Notes under the pieces: generated by a model
Told to the model about the DNA's origin: nothing
The model's input: only the letters and a program-made list of their open reading frames with translations
Databases searched by the model: none
In this document: positions 35,051 through 45,613 of the stretch, in pieces
Numbering within the stretch: position 1 is the stretch's first letter
Layout of the letters: each line of letters starts with the position of its first letter
Assembly (NCBI GenBank): GCA_003956705.1
Contig: QZCP01000143.1
Span: forward strand, 38,751-102,750
Reading direction: 5' to 3'
DNA from: Brevipalpus yothersi
Lineage: Eukaryota > Arthropoda > Arachnida > Trombidiformes > Tenuipalpidae
DNA length: 64,000 nt
Position numbers and translations under genes: made by a program

Positions 35051-36780
35051 ATCGAAATGTTGTACCCTATCATCGTTCTGTTATTGGTTCCTCTGATGCT
35101 CGCTCGATCCCCTGTCAAACAGGATGATCATTTGGCCCATCTTTTCGATCTAACGTCCCGCTCGCTCCTGGCTGATCTTCATATGGACCATGATGTTCCT
35201 GTTTCTAGTGAACCAGATACAACTGCTCGATGGACATCAGGATACAAAATGAAATCTACTGATAGAGACACATGTCGCCTTAAACGCGGTGTCTACGATC
35301 GATCGAATGGTGCTATTGGTCTTTTCTATATCTGCGGAAGCCGAAGTATTCCCGCAATTGGGTTTGATTGTTTCCAGGCATGTGAAATGGACCGAAAAGC
35401 CAACATCAACATTTGCATGCAGGTGTGTCCTCGTCCGAGAGCATCCTCCATCAAACCTTTTGTTTCTGGGACCCAACATTTGAATCAGGATTCCCTTCTG
35501 CCTTTGCATAAACTTCTAGTGGATCGCACATCTACTCTTCGAGGACGAGAATACAAGATCGGCATGTTTGGGGTAAATAAATGCAACTCTCTTTGCATTA
35601 AAGATGAGTCAGGGTATCTCACTGGTTGTCTGTACGAATGCCGTTCCCATGACCTCCCTAAAATCAAGCCCAGTTGCATATATGCCTGTGAATTCAAGAA
35701 GAAAGATAATAGAAATGTTTGCATTGTAGTGTGTCCAGTCCGAGACTTCCATGGACCTCAGCTGTGATGAAATCAAGTTTCTTTTAAAGGCCAGGGACCT
35801 TTTCATAATGTATGATGAGGGGCTAGTTTTTTCCACTGGTGAACCAGGACTGGATAAAATTCCATTTTGTTTTTTTATTCTGGTTGAGGTTCGCCGAAAA
35901 TCTGTCTACGCAACTTCTCATGCTCTCTCCTAATCTTCAAACCAAGGCTATAACGTTCTAAACGAGCAAAAATTTCGCCTTGTTGTCCTCAATCCTCATT
36001 GAATCCCTCTGTTAAAACTTTGAATAAATTTGTCATCATGGAATTTCAGTCAAGTTCCGTTCATTCCGGCCATCATTCCAAGAGAAATCTCAGATATCGA
36101 AGACTGTAAATGTGAAGATTAAGGCTATTTGCCGAGAAATTATTTCTATTAATCTTCTCATGTTAGTCCAGTAATGGATGAGCATATACATGTATAATCA
36201 TCTTCAAGTTTTTGATGATAATCTATACAATCAATTCTAATTTGGGAGCATTAAACTATCATGCTTCTTTCAATACCATGCTCAGGAGAAAATTTGGTTT
36301 TGTAAGGCTATAGCAGATTATTTCTCAATGAAAGAGATGATTGCTGTCCATCTTTCCATTCATTACTTGAGATATCTCAATATATATTGAGCTTCCATGA
36401 TTGTTTTGATTTTGAAATATATATTAGAGAGAGAGAGAGAGCTAGTTCTCTGACAAGAGACCATTTTTTATTGCTATTGATTGTCTGACTGAGAACAAAT
36501 CAAGATGTTTTCCTCTTGATTGATCATCAAAATTGTAGTATATTGTAGACATAGTTGCATTATCCCATGTGTTTATAGCGGTTTCTGTCGCTGTTGGCCT
36601 CAAACGACCTCTGACACTAGACAAGGATTCAGAGTCTGAATTTCAGACTATTTGTCGAGAAATGAATTCCATTTATCTTGTCATGTTACTTTTGTAATAG
36701 GTGAGCACCATCATCTTCCCTTCGCTCCAATAAGTTTGGTAAAGCCACCAACTTCAGTTATCTATCTTGTTTCAGTGATC
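34470..36780 (+). repeat. Direct segmental duplication of 29240-31490
   Basis: Upstream DNA, ORF, 3'UTR and several hundred bases of downstream spacer match the gene 2 block in the same order and orientation at an offset of about 5.24 kb. Boundaries were judged by eye. Confidence 0.75.
35057..35767 (+). CDS. Secreted two-domain cysteine-rich protein 4
   Basis: The start was set at ATG 35057, at the same place as in gene 2; an in-frame codon further upstream gives a longer non-homologous leader. 236 residues. Signal peptide IIVLLLVPLMLA. Its N-terminal 70 residues are closer to gene 1 (RSPVKQ, SRSLLADLHMDHDVPVSSE), while the domain 1 region is nearly the same as gene 2 (GFDCFQACEMDR, NINICMQVCPRPRASSIK). 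This is a mosaic pattern suggesting gene conversion. Domain 2 has eight Cys (CNSLC, CLYEC, CIYAC, CIVVC). Poly(A) signal at 36023. Confidence 0.85.
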   Translation: MLYPIIVLLLVPLMLARSPVKQDDHLAHLFDLTSRSLLADLHMDHDVPVSSEPDTTARWTSGYKMKSTDRDTCRLKRGVYDRSNGAIGLFYICGSRSIPAIGFDCFQACEMDRKANINICMQVCPRPRASSIKPFVSGTQHLNQDSLLPLHKLLVDRTSTLRGREYKIGMFGVNKCNSLCIKDESGYLTGCLYECRSHDLPKIKPSCIYACEFKKKDNRNVCIVVCPVRDFHGPQL

Positions 36781-36799
36781 ACCAATTGATGTAATCCAT

Positions 36800-37500
36800 C
36801 AAGATTGGATAATGTTTCTTGGTGGCCCTTGATTTTCTGGTATGCTAATGATTCGTGAGAATCACTTTGCAAATGAACACAATTTAAAGACTCGTTTTCT
36901 TTTGAACATCTTCAACTAGACCCGGAATGTTTTGATTTTACCACGAAACCAAAATTGTTGATCAACAATCTGATAATATTTCAGTCTTTGCGACTTATAC
37001 GACTCAAGAAGCACTAAAATAGTGCATAAGAGAGGCAGTGCAATATCAATCTACATGCACATGCACATGTCGTTACACACTCAAGAAATGTGATTCCTTG
37101 ACCTGGATCTAATTTTTGTATCCAGATAACAGGGCAAATAATAACTCTCATTGTCTACCAAACTCAATCGTTTTACTCCATTGATTATTAAGCTAATCTT
37201 TCTAACAACTGCCCCATGATATTGGGTTTGAATATTTTAAGACATCTATGATATTCATGATAAAAATATATCCACTGGTTCATCTGATTGATGCTCAAGA
37301 TATCCATGATAACCATTATATTTTCCATTAGCTAGTCTCCTTGGTACTTTTGCAGAACATTTCGACATTCCATTTCTTGAGGTTCATTTGTCATAACATT
37401 TTGTATCCATGCTTTGTGAGTTGTGACATTAAGGAATGCCCCAAACTTTCTGTGAAAAAAATTTCAAAAATTATCAAAAATTTTACTATTTTTTCCCACC
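36800..37500. other. Non-coding spacer
   Basis: No gene or clear repeat seen between the duplicated block and the protease pseudogene. No final protease exon was found for the pseudogene within this stretch. Confidence 0.5.
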
Positions 37501-37507
37501 AAAACAT

Positions 37508-38115
37508 TTACTTGCAGTCATGATCACCTAGGCTAATCACTCCAACTAGCTCATAAGCTGAATTCTTCCTATTTTTAATAACCGCCGGACCACCAGAATC
37601 ACCTGAACAACTTAATGTTCTTTTTCCTGTAGCACAAAATAGTCTTACAGGAGTTCGACATCTTCTATCAGCATTATTATCAATTTCCAGTGTAGTTTTG
37701 ATCAAGTCTTGGGAAAAATCGTCATGTTCTGTTCTGCCCCATCCAGCAATCTCAAGTTTTCCATTCCAATCGATAGTTCTGGCATCGCCTATTGTGATTG
37801 ATTTGAAGTTGCCTGGAGGCTTGTTCAATGGAATAATTTCCTTCAGTTTCAGGAGAGCTAAGTCTGAAAAGAAATCAGGTTCACCCGCTTTTTTGGGGAG
37901 ACAGAATTTTTTGTCTACTAAGCTTCCAAACTTATTTTTCACAGGATTCATGATCATCAAATTATTGTCAGATTTTGGAGTGGCTTTCACTTTCCAGTCG
38001 ATGAAGGTGATTTCGTTTCTGGCTGTTATTACCCATTTTTCATCTAATATTGCTCCAGCTCCGAAACCTTTCTGGAAAGAATTGTTTCCATCAGAATACT
38101 AGAATTCACCCTTCA
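37508..38115 (-). pseudogene. Serine protease E pseudogene (catalytic His replaced)
   Basis: The reverse frame reads KGEF then an in-frame TAG (near 38100), then YSDGNN..., FGAGAILDEKWVITARNEI, SDLALLKL, IAGWG and CSGDSGGP, ending at a splice-donor-like DC..|gtaaat. This aligns with proteases A-D. The catalytic His segment (xAEH) is ARN, so His is Asn. Asp and Ser remain. The signal peptide and propeptide are missing and no last exon was found. A dead gene or a pseudoenzyme remnant. Confidence 0.75.
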
Positions 38116-38119
38116 TGAG

Positions 38120-39270
38120 AAAAAAAATCTTTCTCGGCCTTGATGCATAAAAGTACTCAAGAAAGCTGATGAGACAATCACAAAAATCTGAAAACTGTTT
38201 CTTTGTTATAAAATGAGAGATAAATTGAGCATCACTCAAATGAACTTTAGAAATTTTTCATGTTCCTTGATCACCAGAACTATTGCAATGATCATTCTCT
38301 CATTATAATTGAGCTGTAGTTTCTTCAGTTTCTACTCTATTACTCGTGATCAATTGAATTGCCAGATAGATTCAAACATAATTCATTTTACAAAACAACA
38401 GGAAGTGAGTGAAAAGATTCAGTGGTTTAGATTTGATTCATATCATACCGGGTTATTGATGAAAACAATGAAAGGAAAATCATCTTTCCCTGCTTTTATT
38501 CCTCCTTTGATAGAACTTGGTTCCGGAACTTCACATTTGATCGGAAAAAGATATAGAATGATGAGATACTTTACCATACTGATCCATATCGAGACCATGG
38601 TCGCGAACAATTTTTAATCTACATGTACTTATATTCTTTCATTATGTTATTCGAGGATCGTCTAAGTTCAGCTTTCACTAGAAGCCTCTATAATTCTTAA
38701 TTGTGCAGAATTATTCGTAAATTGATACGTTTCACCAGTTCTCTGTTGGGATTTTAATAAACTCACAACATTAATCAATTATTTGTTTATTGGTAGGGTT
38801 GTTAGATGGTTGAGTAAATCGATACCTTTTAGAAATAAATCAAGTTGTAGATTATTGAATGTTTTAGCGAATAAATATTCCCGTTTCACTAACGATACAC
38901 CTAATCCAATGACTCGTCTGTAATTTTGATTGTGAACACTGGAGAATTACTCTTCAATTCTGATAAATTCTTACTGTTATTTCCATTGCTTTCATTTTGA
39001 GAAGGCAGGAAAAAAATTCTCATTTCCATCTCATTCTAGCATTTTCAATAGTTTTCATGGAGGCTTATTAAGGAGATATTTGACACTTCCAGAGGGAAGT
39101 TTGATGAAGCTCAAATCTGGCGAGTAATACAATTTCTCTACAAGCTAGGAGTCGTAAAATTTGTCGAATAAAAGGCTGAAATAAGTTCAACTTGGGAAAA
39201 TTCATATTCATCCATAAATTATGTAGAGTAATTTGAAGTGCATTTAGAAAATTAGCAGAAAAAATTGTAA
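38120..39270. other. Non-coding region upstream of protease D
   Basis: The last 250 bases match the region upstream of protease C ('tccataaattatgt', 'gcagaaaaaattg'-like, then ATG). Nothing else recognised. Confidence 0.5.
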
Positions 39271-40347
39271 ATGAATCACAGAAAACTAATGCTCATTGTG
39301 TTTTGTTTCCAACCTTTCCCACTGCTCAATTCTCAGGCTAATAAACTAGGAAATTCAAATACACCATTGAGTGTCAAAAGATCAAATTTTGTTCACAATT
39401 TCACGAGGGGTATACCACCGACAACATCATCAAGATCAGAAATTTCTCATACTAAGGAACATGTGAATCCAAGTGAACCAATGAGTTCAAGCACGGAAGT
39501 CAACTCTACTAATCATACCCTCGACATGGCACCACCATCAGGATCAGAAATAAGAAATGGTGAAAAAGCTAGAAAAGATGAATTCCCTTATATTGTAGCT
39601 CTCAGCAAAATTCCTGTTACTAGTAATAATAATGGCAATATAGAATATTCGAGAAGAATTTTTGGCGCTGGCATAATTTTGAGTTCAAGATGGATTCTCA
39701 CTGCTGAACATTTACTGAGACATCATACAGGTAAAGTGTTTTTTGTAACGCCAAATTATGGTAACAAGCTATCGGATATTGAAAAGGGGAAGAGATATCA
39801 AGTTGCAGAATACTTTTGTCCACAGGAGCGAGGAGGAGACATTGGTCTCATGAAACTGAAGGAAACTATTCCTTTGAATCAGGAGCCATACAGATTCAAC
39901 AAAATTCGCATGATACAATCTAATCGTAAATTGGACTCGAAAAAAAACATGACTGTAGTCGGCTGGGGTTATACTGGTTTCACTACTTCCAACGACTCAT
40001 TCCCTGATGGTGTACTACCTTCTGACCTGATGAAAGCTGATGTTCAATTGATACCAGATGATGAATGTGTATCTTATACTCGATTCTGCCCTATTAAATG
40101 CTTTTGCACTCATGGTGCTATCAAAGGTACTTGTGGAGGTGATTCAGGAGGTCCTGTTGTGCTTAAAAGTGTGAGAAATCGGGAAGATATATTAGTAGGA
40201 GTGGTCTCAGGAGGCTCAATATATTGCGAGTAAGTGATTGAAGTCATTTTTGACTCACAATTTGTCAGATGAAAAAATTGGAATATCATTATGGAATGTT
40301 TTTGCATCGACAGTGGAGCAGCTTTCAATGTCAACATTTCTTTTTGA
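39271..40347 (+). CDS. Serine protease D with truncated C-terminus
   Basis: Exon 39271-40231 (ending TGC GA|gtaagt) joins 40314-40347 in phase 2. Signal peptide LMLIVFCFQPFPLLNS. The propeptide carries only one unit of the repeat found in protease C (KEHVNPSEPMSSSTE). The junction is SEIRNGEKA, again with Glu before Ile. Triad residues are TAEHLL, GGDIGLM and CGGDSGGP; position 189 is Gly. In the last exon, FNVNISF is followed at once by TGA (40345-40347), where gene C has the Trp of SYWRQW. Codons beyond the stop still read RHWIDDVMEH up to TAA 40426. The C-terminal helix of the fold is therefore lost by a single nonsense change. Possibly a recent pseudogene. Confidence 0.8.
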
Positions 40348-40429
40348 AGACATTGGATCGATGATGTAATGGAGCATGAAAATCCTTTATATCATTGTAA
40401 GAGAACTTTTTTCGAAGGTTGTTCCTAAA

Positions 40430-41160
40430 CAGACAGGAGATCCCGAGCTCATGAGGACATGCAGCGGAAAGAACTTTGAAATGAGTTCTTCAACTGATGA
40501 GATGATTTCCGAGCGATTCTTGATGGAGAATGAAAAATAAGAAACTCCAGTACAGGTTGGAAAATTCAATTGAATAAACTATCATATCTAGCGTTCATAA
40601 TGAAAAAGTTTCTACTAATACTATCTTCTACAGAATTATTTGTGGTCTTGGAATGTGATTGTTGCGCTGGCTTGACGAGCGAGAAAGAGAGAGTGGTCAT
40701 ATTTTATTCCGGAAGAGACTCAAGAAGGCTAGAATTTCTTGACAATGATCAGTAACATTCGTTTTTAGTGGTTATCAAAGTAAATTGGATGCTGGTCATG
40801 ATCTCATCGTAGTTCCATCCAAAAAGAGCTGACAATTCTCTACTCACAACTGTCTGATAAATTCCTGGAGATGGAAGTTGAATTTCGATTTCGAGGTTTT
40901 CGAAATTTCAGCCTTGAAAACATGAAAAACTTACCAAGAGTGAGATTTCCGATTTATTTCAATTCTACCTCGAATTGCTCCATCCAATTTCTTTCACGAT
41001 AAATTGAATCCAAGGTATGTTGATTGGAGTTAATTCTTTAGCATGCTCATCTTTCCCAGAGCCTCAAAATCTATCACATTGATTTCATCTACCTTGGTAG
41101 TTGAAAACATCAGCTTTGGAACGAACGATGGATACAGAAGCATGATTCGTGAATGAGGCA
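40430..41160. other. Spacer between protease D and NUDT19
   Basis: No gene recognised. A short ORF near 40597-40755 begins with a hydrophobic stretch but has no supporting homology. Confidence 0.45.
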
Positions 41161-41164
41161 TCGG

Positions 41165-43557
41165 CTACATACATGTAGAGTAGATCGTTGTGGGATCAGA
41201 TGTTGGTGATACATGTTTACAGGATAGCTCACAATTGCAAAAACAGTTACTGATCTGACTCTTTAGCTCTATTCTGTTTACGTTCTTGGATTTGGTTCTC
41301 AGTTCTTGTAGAGTTTGAGAATGATCAGGTACTTTTGTAACACGCAGAGGATCAAACTCTTTGTTGTATAAATCATCTCCAGGCAAGTATAGCAAGGCAC
41401 CATCAGGGCAAGTCGCTTTTAGAGGCAACCATCTTTCGATTCCATGCTGCTCCCTTTTCTTTGCAAATTCTTGGATTTCATCAAAGTTGTTGAATTTGTC
41501 AATTCGAGCTAGCTCGTAAACTTGAGGTGGAGCGAGAAAAATTTCATTCTGACCATGGTCCTTCAATAATTCTTTTGGTTCAGACCACTGAAGAAATTGA
41601 TGGATTGGAAAAAAATGAAATGAAAAAAAATTTTTTATCGAATAGGAAGATGTAAACACATATTCGAAAATCATTGATGAAGGTGTAAGCCTGAAACTCA
41701 TCTCTTGTGCCAATATTTCAAGGAAAAGGAAGATCGCATGAATTCGATCACGTCAATGAGAAAGCCCGAATGCTTATGGAGGAATTTGATCAATTTCCGA
41801 TCTCACTTCTGGACTGGACCAAGATCGAGGTTATGAATGATGAATTGAAAGAGGAGGTGATTGGAGAAGTGAATAAGAGGATGAACAAGAGCGCTAACGA
41901 AGTGGTGAACGGAAAAACAAGTGAGACAGAGAACGAAAATATGAATGAAAGGATGAAAGACAATTGTGAACTCATGAATGAGGAAGATGAAGGGACGAAA
42001 AAAAATGATGATGTAGGGGTGGAGAAAATGATGATGAAGGGGTGAACAAAATGATGATGAGACTCACACCAACAAATCTGTGGAAAAATCAGTGTTTTCA
42101 TCCACTGATAACTTGAATGAACAATCGAATAAGAAGATTGTAGGACCTGAAACTGCCAAGAGTCGACTTTCCAGGAAAACTCGTGCAAGATCTTGCAATG
42201 CCAAGAATGGCAAAGTTATTCCAAGATCAAACTTGTGCTCAAACTTAAAAATGAAAACTTCCCCAACGGACTGAGGACTTCTGAAATCTACACTGGCAAA
42301 TTTTTTCAATTTTCCTAACTTTTGATAATTGATTTTCTATTCTTTAATTTCTTCAATACTTTTCTCTCTTTGAATCGACTAGACTAGGTGCTACACCGAT
42401 TACCAAATTGATCTACTTTTCTTCCCCTTGTACCTTCGGTCCATACGCCAAGACAATTCGAATAAAATTGTATCAAGAGATACAGATCTCCCCAAGAGCT
42501 GTGAATGGTTCGTGTTCTAACTAACATGAGCTTTTGAGAAACAATTCATTGACAATGACAGGTAAATGAGCTGAGTGAATCTATTGTGTTGCATTACGAA
42601 TAGAATGCATTTTGCATCACTATTTTTTATCCAATTTTGATCATATCTCAAATTTCTCATTAAAATCTGACCATAGTGGACTCAATCAGTTTTCTCACCT
42701 TCAAATTCATCACCTCAGCATTGTCAGCAACAGCAACGGGCCGTTCATCAGTGAAGCAGAGGTAAAACATTGTATCAAATCTTTTGGCACCAAGAGAGAA
42801 CGGTGTTAACCAGTCCCACCATTCATACAGAGACCAGATATCAGGACAAAGATTAAGTTCTGAGCATAAATTCAAGAATGCATTTCCATCATGTTGAACT
42901 TTGCTTCTCCATGCACCAAGATGAATATTCTCACTGATGGCGGCTCCATTCGATTGGTTTACCACATTTTCGTTAGATTCTTTCAGGATTGGGACACCTG
43001 GTAACGAGATGGCCAGCATTCGAAATTTGTGGAAGAAAACTGTGTATGGCTGAGTATCAGCTATCTTCAAATTGCAACATACCAGTTTCCTCGAAAGTTT
43101 CTCGGATCGCAGCAATTCGCAGGGCAATTTCTGGGATCATGTAATCGTCACTCAATTTTCCACACTTTATGGCTTCTTCAAGTAGTAAAGGCTGCTCCAA
43201 AAGAGGTGGCTTGGGTCCAGAGACACGTGAGCGAATGTTTTTGGTTAACTCATCTCTATTGACACCAAACCGATGGAAGATGTCCCACCAAACAGGAGAA
43301 AAGTCCGCGATTTCCAATTGTCCACCTGGAAAAACATATGCTGTTGGCATGAAGGAAGATTTATTGCTTCGTTTAGCCATCAAAAGACGATAGTCAGTTG
43401 TACATGATTTTTTTGATATGCCTTGGTTATTAACCATTTGCCCCATCCTATTTGTTGCCACAAGATTTCTAATTGAATCAGAGGCAATCTTCTGTGATAT
43501 TGTAGCTCTCGAAATCAATATCAGAGAAGATGCTTCTTTCCACAGATTGGAAGTCAT
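41165..43557 (-). CDS. NUDT19: NUDT19 Nudix hydrolase
   Basis: Three exons: 43557-43083, 42997-42699 and 41587-41165. Introns are 85 bp (gtatgt...accag) and 1.1 kb (gtgaga...ttcag). Exons join in phase to give 398 residues (human about 375). ATG 43557 gives MTSNLWKEAS, matching where the family begins. The early SFMPTAYVFPGGQLE segment and the Nudix-box core RETFEETG are present, then LCPDIWSLYEWWDWLTP, KRFDTMFYLCF, WSEPKELL, LAPPQVYELAR and the GIERWLP...LPGDDLY ending. Mammalian NUDT19 hydrolyses CoA and its esters in peroxisomes. No clear peroxisomal C-terminal tripeptide is seen here (the protein ends TCM). Intact housekeeping-type gene. Confidence 0.88.
41707..42273 (+). other. Unrecognised coding-like stretch inside NUDT19 intron 2 (opposite strand)
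   Basis: Two plus-strand frames, 41707-42045 and 42047-42274, would join with one frame change at a GATGAT-rich spot near 42040. The first is Glu/Asn/Lys-rich with a globular-looking start (FDQFPISLLDWTKIEV); the second is basic (SRLSRKTRARS). It may be an old mobile-element ORF or chance. No domain recognised. Confidence 0.25.
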
Positions 43558-43559
43558 TA

Positions 43560-44350
43560 TGATGAACAGTATATCAATGCAAAAGCTCCAAGAAAACTGT
43601 TGATGCTGAGTAATTCGTGGGAAAAGTGAATGGTCACGGAGCAAGACTTTATTATCGAGACAACCAGGTAGCATTGAATTATAAACTATTATCTATTTAA
43701 CCAGAATTAAAAGTTGAGCAGTGTTAAGCTATCATACACTATTAACATCATCTCCTCTCTTGACTGTGCGACGAGATGAAAACAAACAAACAGACATGAG
43801 AAAACAATCAACTCTACATCAGTAGAATATATTCTTTTTAAATACAAAAATAACCATTCTGAACACAACTACCATAAATTTAATTAACACTTAACAGATC
43901 CACTAGTTTTCAGGCAAACAAGCAAATGAATAATTAATCCGAATAAAATCACCACAATTAACTCTAGAAAGTCATAATTATCAGTCACGTGTAAGTATGA
44001 ATTATAAAACGTAGCAAAATTGCATCAAAAATGAGCAGAAGAAGAAACTTATCCACTTTTTGAGTTTTGAGATAACATCAAGTTGAATATAGCGAAGCGA
44101 TATCAGTAGCCACCATAATTACGGTGATCATCTCACCTAAAGCCATTCATTACAAAGTCTTGAGAATTCTGAGGTTTGTCACCATGTAATCCTGAAGATT
44201 GACCACCGTCAGAATCATTCAAGATGATTGACTTTACTCTTTGTGGCGCGAACATCAATATTTGATTATAGCTTAAAAACATCCCGCTTTACCAATGATT
44301 TCATGAGATGAATAAATTTCTTTTTTTTCCTTGGACCTTTGCATCTTGGG
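43560..44350. other. Intergenic region upstream of NUDT19
   Basis: Nothing recognisable apart from AT-rich DNA. Confidence 0.5.
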
Positions 44351-44356
44351 ATCTTA

Positions 44357-44503
44357 TTAGACACGATTTTCATCCAATCTTTTGTCAATGTGCACAAGAC
44401 CGGGTAATAGATAGGCCAGTGTTTTGCCTGATCCAGTTCGAGCAACACCAATCATATCTCGATTGGCCAAATCGATTGTCCACAATTTGCGGTCCATTTC
44501 CAC
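44357..44503 (-). pseudogene. DEAD-box RNA helicase fragment (motif I region)
   Basis: A 48-codon reverse frame ending in two stops reads LANRDMIGVARTGSGKT then LAYLLPGLVHID. This is the Walker A region of DDX5/DDX17-type DEAD-box helicases. No Q motif, DEAD or SAT motif was found nearby in any frame. It is a small decayed fragment, perhaps of a retrocopy. Confidence 0.65.
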
Positions 44504-44509
44504 TCATTT

Positions 44510-45610
44510 TCACGGTACATAGTGAAGCATGATCAATTATTTGACCGATCAATTGATCATAGGTGAAATTAACACATGTTCTCCTAGATTTACACAAACT
44601 CAATAAATATGACCTACGATAAATAGTAGTTATAACCGTACAATATTAAATTGTCAACATCATTATTATCATCATGAGAATGAATCAGAATGAAGAATGT
44701 TCATGATGAAGAGTATATCAAAAAAATAAGAAGTAAACACGCTGTAACAGCATGCTTTCGTGTTATGAGTTCATGATGCCGCTTCCTCTTGATTAATTTT
44801 GATTCATTCATTCATTCATGGTTCAATTGATTGTTGTTCATGGTGCTCAGAGTGTTTTGTTTATTCATTAAAATCTGAGAGGTGAGAGAAGAGAATTTTA
44901 AATTTATAACATCTTAATTTTGTTCCTTATATCAACTCAACTCGACTCACATCAACTTTCTCAAAAATACTTTTGTGGCCGATTTGAATTCTGTAAGTGG
45001 CTTATTTTGTCAACTTAATTCTAACTTGTGAGAATATTTTCGAATTTTTCAAGGACATTGTATCTCAGAGGAAAACTAAAAATCTTCAACTTTTTCACTT
45101 GATTGTAATGGGCGTATAAAAGCTCAAAAAAATTATAGTCAATGATCATAAATTTTTTTCCACAAAATTAGCTGCATGATAATGTAGACACTATTTTCGA
45201 AGAGAAGAGGGAAAAAGTTTCGAAACGATTAAGATTGATGATATATGCATTTAAAATTGTGGAAGGTCAGATGCAAATAGTTTCAAGAATAAGATGTGAT
45301 CATGTGTTTCAAAGTAGTTATACAGTGTATATACTCTGATGGCATACATCAATCGATATAAGAATTGATAACAATACAATACAATACAATTGGTAACATA
45401 AGATAACAATTGCTCTTCCATTCATTCACATGGCAGTTTTGATGATCAAGTTGATCATCAGTGAACTCATCATTTCTCTTCTTACTCAACACTTCCTTCG
45501 TCCACCTCGTACAAGTTTAATAGATAGTTTATACCTTTGATGTGCTTTCAAATTTGCTTTGTTTTTTTTATTCCAAATTCTCATCTTCTCTTCTAGTCAC
45601 CATCAATTAA
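44510..45610. other. Intergenic region upstream of MFS transporter
   Basis: AT-rich, no gene recognised. A short (ACAAT)n-like tract lies at about 45373-45390. Confidence 0.5.
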
Positions 45611-45613
45611 ACA

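Noticed and set aside
35237..35836. Three minus-strand ORFs across cysteine-rich gene 4
   Set aside because: Shadows: the same antisense ORF appears opposite gene 2 because the genes are duplicates. The plus frame has the signal peptide and conserved Cys.
40570..40755. Short ORF with hydrophobic start after protease D
   Set aside because: No homology, unclear start and no conserved neighbours; too weak to call a gene.
44266..44603. Two minus-strand ORFs with apparent Cys/Trp-rich products
   Set aside because: They are out-of-frame readings of the DEAD-box fragment; the third frame gives the recognisable motif I.
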